Positions 58,075-64,000 of a DNA stretch of 64,000 nucleotides are shown here, piece by piece (positions within the stretch are counted from its first letter, which is position 1; the number at the start of each line of letters is the position of its first letter). The DNA lies in contig CATLDC010000003.1 of the NCBI GenBank assembly GCA_949902595.1, positions 116,153-180,152 of the forward strand. The letters are read 5' to 3'. A program made the position numbers and the translations under genes. This stretch comes from an uncultured Candidatus Melainabacteria bacterium. Lineage in GTDB: Bacteria > Cyanobacteriota > Vampirovibrionia > Gastranaerophilales > Gastranaerophilaceae. The notes beneath the pieces are model-generated. The model ran no database searches. It was not told the DNA's origin and saw only the letters and a program-made list of their open reading frames with translations.

Positions 58075-59436
58075 CTAGTACCTTGCAAGATACCTGTCGA
58101 TTTCCCACTGGGAAACATAAGTCCTGAATGAATCCCATTCAATTTCTTTTGCGGTCATGAACTCGTCAACAATATGGGAGCCGAGCGCTGTTTTCGCGAT
58201 AAGCGATTTGTCCATGTAATAGAGCGCTTCTTTTAGACTTCCAGGCAGAGACTCAATCTTCATTTTCTTTCTTTCCTTGTCAGAAAGCTTGTAAATGTTA
58301 GCTTCTACCGGTTTTGGCGGCTCAATTTTGTTCCTTACACCGTCCAAGCAGGCTGCAAGAATTGTTGCAAACGCAAGATAAGGGTTGCAGCTCGGATCCG
58401 GTGAACGAAGCTCTACACGGGTGGACATGCCGCGCTTTGCAGGCACCCTTAAAAGCGCGCTTCTGTTTGCAAGCGACCAAGCCATGTAAACAGGCGCTTC
58501 GTAACCCGGTACAAGACGCTTATAGCTGTTTACTGTCGGGTTAAGTATTGCGGTTATGCTCTTGATGTGCTTTAACATCCCGCCGATTGCGTAACGCGCG
58601 GTGTCAGAAAGCTGATACTCTGCCTTTTCGTCAAAGAACGCGTTTTTGCCATCCTTGAATAACGATATGTTGCAGTGCATACCTGAACCGTTGATTCCGT
58701 ATACAGGTTTTGGCATGAATGTTGCATGAAGCCCGTATTGCGCAGCTACTGCTTTAACAGCGATTCTGAATGTTGCAACATTGTCTGCTGTTGTTAAAAT
58801 GTCTGAGTATTTGAAATCGACTTCGTGCTGGCCGTCAGCAACCTCGTGGTGGGAAGCTTCGATGTCAAAATCCATTTCCTGAAGCGTGCTTACGATATCG
58901 GAGCGAACTGCTTCGCCCAAATCGTCAGGGCCTACGTCGTAGTAACCGGCTCTGTCATGGGTTTTTGTTGTAATCTTGTCTTCTTCGTCTTTTTCGAACA
59001 AGAAAAACTCTGCTTCCGGCCCGATGTTCATGGAGAACCCGAGCTTCTTGGCTTCTGCCATAAGCCTTTTCAGGTTGCATCTCGGGCAGCCTTCAAACGG
59101 CGTTCCGTCTGCGTTGTGAATATCGCAAATAAGTCTTGCAGAGTTTTTTCCGTCATGCTCCTGCCACGGCAGAATCTGGAAAGTGTTTTTGTCAGGGTAG
59201 AAAAACATGTCTGATGTTTCAATGTTTCTGAACCCTTTTATTGAAGAGCCATCAAGCATAATTTCGTTGTTAAGTATTCTGTCTATGTGCTCGGAAGGTA
59301 TAGCCATGTTTTTAACCTGTCCGTTGATATCAACAAACTGGAGCTTTATGAACTGAACATTGTATTCTGTAATAAGCCTCTTGATATCTGCATCTGTGTA
59401 ACTTGCGCCGTTAAGCGGCTGGTGTTGAAATTCCAT
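58075..59436 (-). CDS. glnA: glutamine synthetase, type I
   Basis: FVDINGQVKNMAIP, MLDGSSIKGF, GPEAEFFLF, GSGMHCNISLF, NSYKRLVPGYEAPVYMAWS, RVELRSPDPSCNPYLAFA. Confidence 0.96.
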   Translation of the reverse strand: MEFQHQPLNGASYTDADIKRLITEYNVQFIKLQFVDINGQVKNMAIPSEHIDRILNNEIMLDGSSIKGFRNIETSDMFFYPDKNTFQILPWQEHDGKNSARLICDIHNADGTPFEGCPRCNLKRLMAEAKKLGFSMNIGPEAEFFLFEKDEEDKITTKTHDRAGYYDVGPDDLGEAVRSDIVSTLQEMDFDIEASHHEVADGQHEVDFKYSDILTTADNVATFRIAVKAVAAQYGLHATFMPKPVYGINGSGMHCNISLFKDGKNAFFDEKAEYQLSDTARYAIGGMLKHIKSITAILNPTVNSYKRLVPGYEAPVYMAWSLANRSALLRVPAKRGMSTRVELRSPDPSCNPYLAFATILAACLDGVRNKIEPPKPVEANIYKLSDKERKKMKIESLPGSLKEALYYMDKSLIAKTALGSHIVDEFMTAKEIEWDSFRTYVSQWEIDRYLARY

Positions 59437-59673
59437 ACGAATCCTCCATTCTCTTTTATAATTTATATTATTTTTTGAATCCGGTCAATGGGTTTATATT
59501 AAGAATTTATAAAACTTTTAAGCTGATAAACAGCTTGCTCCATGCTTGCAATATTAAAATTTCTATGTAATAATATCCTTAGGTTGGGAGCCTTGTGGTT
59601 TAGAGCCGTTTTTAGAAATAGCTTAACCATATTTTGTTTGTAAACCCTTAAAAAGGATGAGTACCTCACGTTC

Positions 59674-62600
59674 ATGAGCGAATTTAAGTTTAATTATGAT
59701 TTCTTGAAGAAAAATGCAACGCCCGGAAGCTGGCGCCGCGGTTATGAATACTACCAGAAGGACATGATTCTGGAATCCTTCCCTGAAAAAAACTTCTTTA
59801 AAGGAAGGGTTAAAGGGAATTATCAGGACTCCTACGCAACTGATTTAATCTTCAAAAAGAACAAAGTCGAGGCAAGATGCAACTGCCCTCTTAAAGAGGA
59901 ATGGTGTAAGCACTCTGTCGCGGTTGCCCTAAAAGCAATCGAAGACGGGGCGTTTGAAAGCTGGATGTTCGAAAAATACGGGGTAGAGCCGGACTTATCC
60001 GACATTGATACTTCGCTCAAAGAAGCGCCAAGAGGAAGCTATATTTTTCATTTCAACCCGAAGCGCAGACAGAACTTCTTCTCAATCCTTGTTAGAGACC
60101 GCTCAACAAATAAGATTGTGCGCTCTCTGGAAAACATTTTGCGCGTGCTTATTGAGGTTCAGAAGGCAAATCCTGAATTTGAACTCAACGATGCACAAAA
60201 ATCAGAACTTGCACTTTTCCAAACCCTGTTGAAGATAGCAAAACAGGACAAAAAAGCCGGCTGGTACGATATTCCGATTACAAAGTTTGCGCCTGTGTTC
60301 CCGCTTATGGCCGAGTTGGAAGAAGTGCTGGACGAGAAAACCAAAGAGCGTATTGAGTTTACTAACAATACCTGGGATTTGAATCTTGATGTATCAACGA
60401 CCACGATTAACGGCGGTACAAACATTGTTCTTGAACTCTTCTGGACGCGTCCGGACAAGGATGAAACATACCCGTTTGAGGAGGTTAAGTACTTCTCAAG
60501 ACAGATTAAGTGGGGAAGATACAAAAATATTATATTCCCGATTAATGTTGCGATGAACGAGCTTCCGCAAAGCATAATCAAATCAACTTTTACTGACCTG
60601 AAAGACGCTGACGGCGGGAAGTTTGTTTACGAAGAGCTTCCGCACCTGCAACAGATAATGAAGGTTAATATTGCTGAGAACATAAGCAAGCTGCTTCTTG
60701 AACACAAAGCTCCTTTGAATGTCGTGACACTCGGTATTGACTACGACCAGTCACTTAAGGCATCTCTTGAATTTGATTATTCCGGAGTTCGGGTTCCTTA
60801 TTCAAAGAGCAAGGACAAATCGCCTTACCTTTCTGTAAAAAGCAGCGAGCAGGACGGGCTTGTTTACTGGATTAAGCGTGATTACGAACATGAGCAGATG
60901 GCTTATAACATGCTGCTTGCGTGCAAATTCGTGCCGATGCAGACCAACAACCTTGCTTTGGAAAAAGAAAACGCTATTGATTTTTACAACTACTACATCC
61001 AGCAGGCAGGCGAGGGCTGGAAGTTCGAAGAAAAAGACGACATGAATTTCTTCAAGCTTCTAAAAGAGCCGTTCAAGATGTGTGCGAAGGTTGACTTTTC
61101 AGAAGAGTCAATTGACAGCATGGAAATTCAGCTCTACGGTCAGGTTGGAGATGAAGTCATTGATTTTGACGATATTTATGAAACAATTCAGAGCGGCGAA
61201 AAATACGCGAGGGTTAGAAGCCTCGGGTTTGTTGAGTATCCGGCTCAAAACATTTATCAGATTATGCGCTCGTTCAACTCTTTTGACGCATACAGAAACA
61301 ATGAAAACAAATTTTTGGTCAAGACTTACCGCGTAGGCTTAATTACAGAGCTCCAGAACCAGGGTTTTGAACTGGTTATGAGCGAGAAGTTCCAGAAATT
61401 CTGGGAGCAGATTTCGACCTTCTCAACAACATCTGACGGAGTTGAGATTCCTGCCGGAGTCAACGCCGAGTTTCGTGAATATCAGGTTAAGGGCTTCCAC
61501 TGGCTCTGGTTCCTGTATCAGTATGGCTTGAACGGGATTCTTGCGGACGATATGGGGCTTGGTAAAACTTTGCAGGCTTTGAGCTTGCTCCAGAAAGCAA
61601 AAGAAGTTGACGGACCGCAGCCTACTCTTGTTATAGCGCCGACCACGGTTGTGTTCAACTGGGAGGCTGAAATCCAGAAGTTTACTCCGGATTTAACCTG
61701 CCTGAAATTATCTGGTGCTGACAGAAAAGATTTGTTCAAGCATATTCCTGAGTACGATATTGTAATCACAAGCTACGCGCTTGTAAGACGTGATATTGCA
61801 AAGCTTAAGAAGTATAACTTCAGATACATTATTCTGGACGAATCCCAGAACATCAAGAACGCGATTTCCCAGACAGCACAGGCAGTTAAGAGCCTTAATT
61901 CAGACCACAAGCTTGCGCTTTCCGGTACGCCGATTGAGAACAAGCTTGAAGAATTGTGGTCAGTGTTTGACTTCCTTATGCCGGGATTCCTGTTCAATGT
62001 TGCGGAATTTAATTACAGGTACGTTACTCCGATTATGGAAAGACAGGACAAGACTGTTGAAAAACGTTTGAAGCTCCAAATATTCCCGTTCATCCTGAGA
62101 CGTATGAAACGCGATGTTGCAAAAGACCTGCCGGATAAAGTTGAGAACATGGCATACTGCGAACTTACTGACGAACAAAGAGACTTCTACCTTGAAGTGC
62201 TTGACAGCACAAAAGAAGAGCTCTTCAAGAGCATTGAACTTAACGGGCTTGAAAAGAGCAGAATGTCAATCTTCTCTGCGCTTCTCCGTCTCCGTCAAAT
62301 CTGCTGTCACCCTAAACTTTATGACAAAGACCATGTTAAAGGCGTCATGAAGTCGGGTAAATTTGAGTACCTCAAAGGCATGCTCGAGCAAATTATTCAG
62401 GAAAAACACAGGGTGCTTCTGTTCAGCCAGTTTGTTGACATGCTTGACCTTATTAAAGGCTGGCTTGAGCGCGAAGGCATTCCTTATGAGTACCTTACAG
62501 GTAAGACAAAAGACCGTCAGGCAGCTGTTGAAAACTTTAACAACAACCCGAATATTCCTATTTTCTTAATCAGCTTGAAAGCTGGCGGTACGGGCTTGAA

Positions 62601-62868
62601 CCTGACCGGCGCGGATTATGTTATCCACTACGACCCATGGTGGAATCCTGCTGTTGAAGATCAGGCTACTGACCGTGCTTACCGTATCGGACAGACTAAG
62701 AAGGTATTTGTTTATCGTCTTATTACTAAAAACACTGTTGAAGAAAAGATTCAGAAAATCAAAGGGCGCAAGCGTGACCTTGTTGACAGCGTAGTCTCAA
62801 TCGACAGAAATATCACAAAATCTCTCACCATGGAAGATTTGAAAGATATTTTCTCTGTCGAGGGGTAA
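59674..62868 (+). CDS. SNF2/Swi2-family helicase with N-terminal SWIM zinc finger
   Basis: CNCPLKEEWCKHSVAVALKA SWIM; GILADDMGLGKTLQALSLL; DESQNIKN; RAYRIGQTKKVFVYRLITKNTVEEKI. Confidence 0.96.
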   Translation: MSEFKFNYDFLKKNATPGSWRRGYEYYQKDMILESFPEKNFFKGRVKGNYQDSYATDLIFKKNKVEARCNCPLKEEWCKHSVAVALKAIEDGAFESWMFEKYGVEPDLSDIDTSLKEAPRGSYIFHFNPKRRQNFFSILVRDRSTNKIVRSLENILRVLIEVQKANPEFELNDAQKSELALFQTLLKIAKQDKKAGWYDIPITKFAPVFPLMAELEEVLDEKTKERIEFTNNTWDLNLDVSTTTINGGTNIVLELFWTRPDKDETYPFEEVKYFSRQIKWGRYKNIIFPINVAMNELPQSIIKSTFTDLKDADGGKFVYEELPHLQQIMKVNIAENISKLLLEHKAPLNVVTLGIDYDQSLKASLEFDYSGVRVPYSKSKDKSPYLSVKSSEQDGLVYWIKRDYEHEQMAYNMLLACKFVPMQTNNLALEKENAIDFYNYYIQQAGEGWKFEEKDDMNFFKLLKEPFKMCAKVDFSEESIDSMEIQLYGQVGDEVIDFDDIYETIQSGEKYARVRSLGFVEYPAQNIYQIMRSFNSFDAYRNNENKFLVKTYRVGLITELQNQGFELVMSEKFQKFWEQISTFSTTSDGVEIPAGVNAEFREYQVKGFHWLWFLYQYGLNGILADDMGLGKTLQALSLLQKAKEVDGPQPTLVIAPTTVVFNWEAEIQKFTPDLTCLKLSGADRKDLFKHIPEYDIVITSYALVRRDIAKLKKYNFRYIILDESQNIKNAISQTAQAVKSLNSDHKLALSGTPIENKLEELWSVFDFLMPGFLFNVAEFNYRYVTPIMERQDKTVEKRLKLQIFPFILRRMKRDVAKDLPDKVENMAYCELTDEQRDFYLEVLDSTKEELFKSIELNGLEKSRMSIFSALLRLRQICCHPKLYDKDHVKGVMKSGKFEYLKGMLEQIIQEKHRVLLFSQFVDMLDLIKGWLEREGIPYEYLTGKTKDRQAAVENFNNNPNIPIFLISLKAGGTGLNLTGADYVIHYDPWWNPAVEDQATDRAYRIGQTKKVFVYRLITKNTVEEKIQKIKGRKRDLVDSVVSIDRNITKSLTMEDLKDIFSVEG

Positions 62869-62943
62869 AACATAGATATATAAATAGCAAAAAATTTTTT
62901 TACGTGTTTTTAATAAAACACAATGGTATAGAAAGGACTTATT

Positions 62944-63522
62944 ATGCAAATTTTACCAATCAATAACACTAGCAACAACCAGACTTTCACAGGGAAGCTT
63001 AACCGCGGAAGTTACAAGGTTTTTCAGGAAGCGTATGAAGCAGGAGCAAAAGAACTCGGACGCGGATTTGACAAGAGCGAGATGAACGGACAGTGGATGC
63101 AATTGAAAAAGTTCGTCTATAAAAACCTGCACGAAGATTCTGTTGTTACTCTTTCTAAAATTCCTAATAAGCAAACAGGGCTGGACGAAGTCTCTGCAGT
63201 AATAACAAACCCGACATTTGCTAACAATTCAGGATATATTGCGCACCACACAACTTTGAACGCAAACAAATCTTGTGAAGACAATCTGCTTAAGTTGTCA
63301 GCTTCTGATGAAGAATGGTTTGGCAAATTTATCAAAGGCACAATGAATAAATTCACAGCACGCCTGAAACCTGTTGAAGAATTTAAAAACACAATCACTG
63401 GCGCTGCAAAGAACTTATCGGGCTTGAAAAATCCGATGAACGGAAAACCATACATCGAGGATTCTGTTGCAAACTATACAAAGGCTTTGGAAAAGGCGCA
63501 GAATAATAGTTTTAAATTCTAA
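62944..63522 (+). CDS. hypothetical protein with N-terminal F-T-G tag
   Basis: MQILPINNTSNNQTFTGKLNRGSYKVFQEAYEAG...; SD aaaggactt upstream. Confidence 0.75.
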   Translation: MQILPINNTSNNQTFTGKLNRGSYKVFQEAYEAGAKELGRGFDKSEMNGQWMQLKKFVYKNLHEDSVVTLSKIPNKQTGLDEVSAVITNPTFANNSGYIAHHTTLNANKSCEDNLLKLSASDEEWFGKFIKGTMNKFTARLKPVEEFKNTITGAAKNLSGLKNPMNGKPYIEDSVANYTKALEKAQNNSFKF

Positions 63523-63546
63523 TATTGATATTTTTATTAGATTGTA

Positions 63547-63572
63547 TGAGGCCGGAGCTTGCTCCGGCCTCA
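63547..63572. terminator. hairpin TGAGGCCGGAGCTTGCTCCGGCCTCA
   Basis: 12-bp stem with following U-run. Confidence 0.85.
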
Positions 63573-63643
63573 TTCTTTTTTAATTTTTGTAACAATTTTT
63601 TAAAAAACCGTTACTAATTTCCAAAATGTGGAATTATATAACT

Positions 63644-63742
63644 ATGAGATACGGACGCTCAACATCTTTACAAAATTACGCTAACGCCTCAAACCCGCTC
63701 ATAACCATGCATTCCGGGGGGGGGGGCAGCTCTAGAAGCTAG
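63644..63742 (+). CDS. possible 32-aa leader ORF containing a G11 tract, ahead of flagellin
   Basis: MRYGRSTSLQNYANASNPLITMHSGGGGSSRS*; G11 at 63716-63726. Confidence 0.4.
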   Translation: MRYGRSTSLQNYANASNPLITMHSGGGGSSRS

Positions 63743-63765
63743 TCATCATGCTTTGAGGAGGTTGT

Positions 63766-64000
63766 ATGAATATTAATACCAACCTCTCCTCACTTATTAC
63801 CCAATTCTCACTCAAAACCTCTACCCTAAAACTCAATCAAGCCATTGAGCGCATGACAACCGGCTGCAAAATAAACCACGCCAAAGACAATGCAGCCAAC
63901 TACTCTATATCAACAAATCTTTCAACCAAAATAGGTGCCTATCAGGTAGCACAAGACAACGCCCTGATGGGTCTCGACATGGTTCAAACCGCATCAAGCG
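63766..64000 (+). CDS. flagellin, N-terminal part (runs off right edge)
   Basis: MNINTNLSSLITQFSLKTSTLKLNQAIERMTTGCKINHAKDNAANYSISTNLSTKIGAYQVAQDNALMGLDMVQTASS; SD TGAGGAGG. Confidence 0.92.
   Translation, partial: MNINTNLSSLITQFSLKTSTLKLNQAIERMTTGCKINHAKDNAANYSISTNLSTKIGAYQVAQDNALMGLDMVQTASS

Noticed and set aside
63716-63726. G11 considered purely an assembly artefact
   Set aside because: Kept as a finding because its placement in a leader ORF before a flagellin gives a testable mechanism, but homopolymer miscalling cannot be excluded from sequence alone.

Overview
The window looks like a chromosomal segment of a diderm, flagellated, AT-leaning gut bacterium. Protein style suggests the Melainabacteria/Gastranaerophilales (Vampirovibrionia) lineage; this is inference. 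Housekeeping genes recognised: two-component system, HIT protein, speE, panD, rubrerythrin, queF, yebC, ybaB, recR, rnpA, yajQ, mgtE, aspS, clpB, glnA, SNF2 helicase and a tRNA-Ser. They are interleaved with lineage-type surface and secreted proteins: two flagellins, a repeat-rich autotransporter, type IV pilin-like proteins, and a three-member paralogous family of unknown function. The most interesting observations are: (1) a ~2.98-kb transposase-less element (11529-14506) with TG/CA ends, a TTATA duplication, IS21-style multiple subterminal repeats, and a thiol/ArsR/permease cargo; (2) a protein made of nine regular 52-aa helix-turn-helix units (17546-18988); (3) a chimera of type IV prepilin N-terminus, YadA-like head repeats and S74-type intramolecular chaperone (55623-57185); (4) an N-terminal '(N)xxF[KQTRE][GAS]' tag shared by otherwise unrelated proteins; (5) a dispersed GC-rich repeat apparently inserted in frame inside pgeF; (6) a poly-G11 tract in a leader ORF ahead of a flagellin; (7) an all-AU hairpin covering the clpB start codon with the SD in its loop; (8) 26-30-bp palindromes upstream of three pilin-like genes. 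All calls are from reading the sequence; no searches were run.
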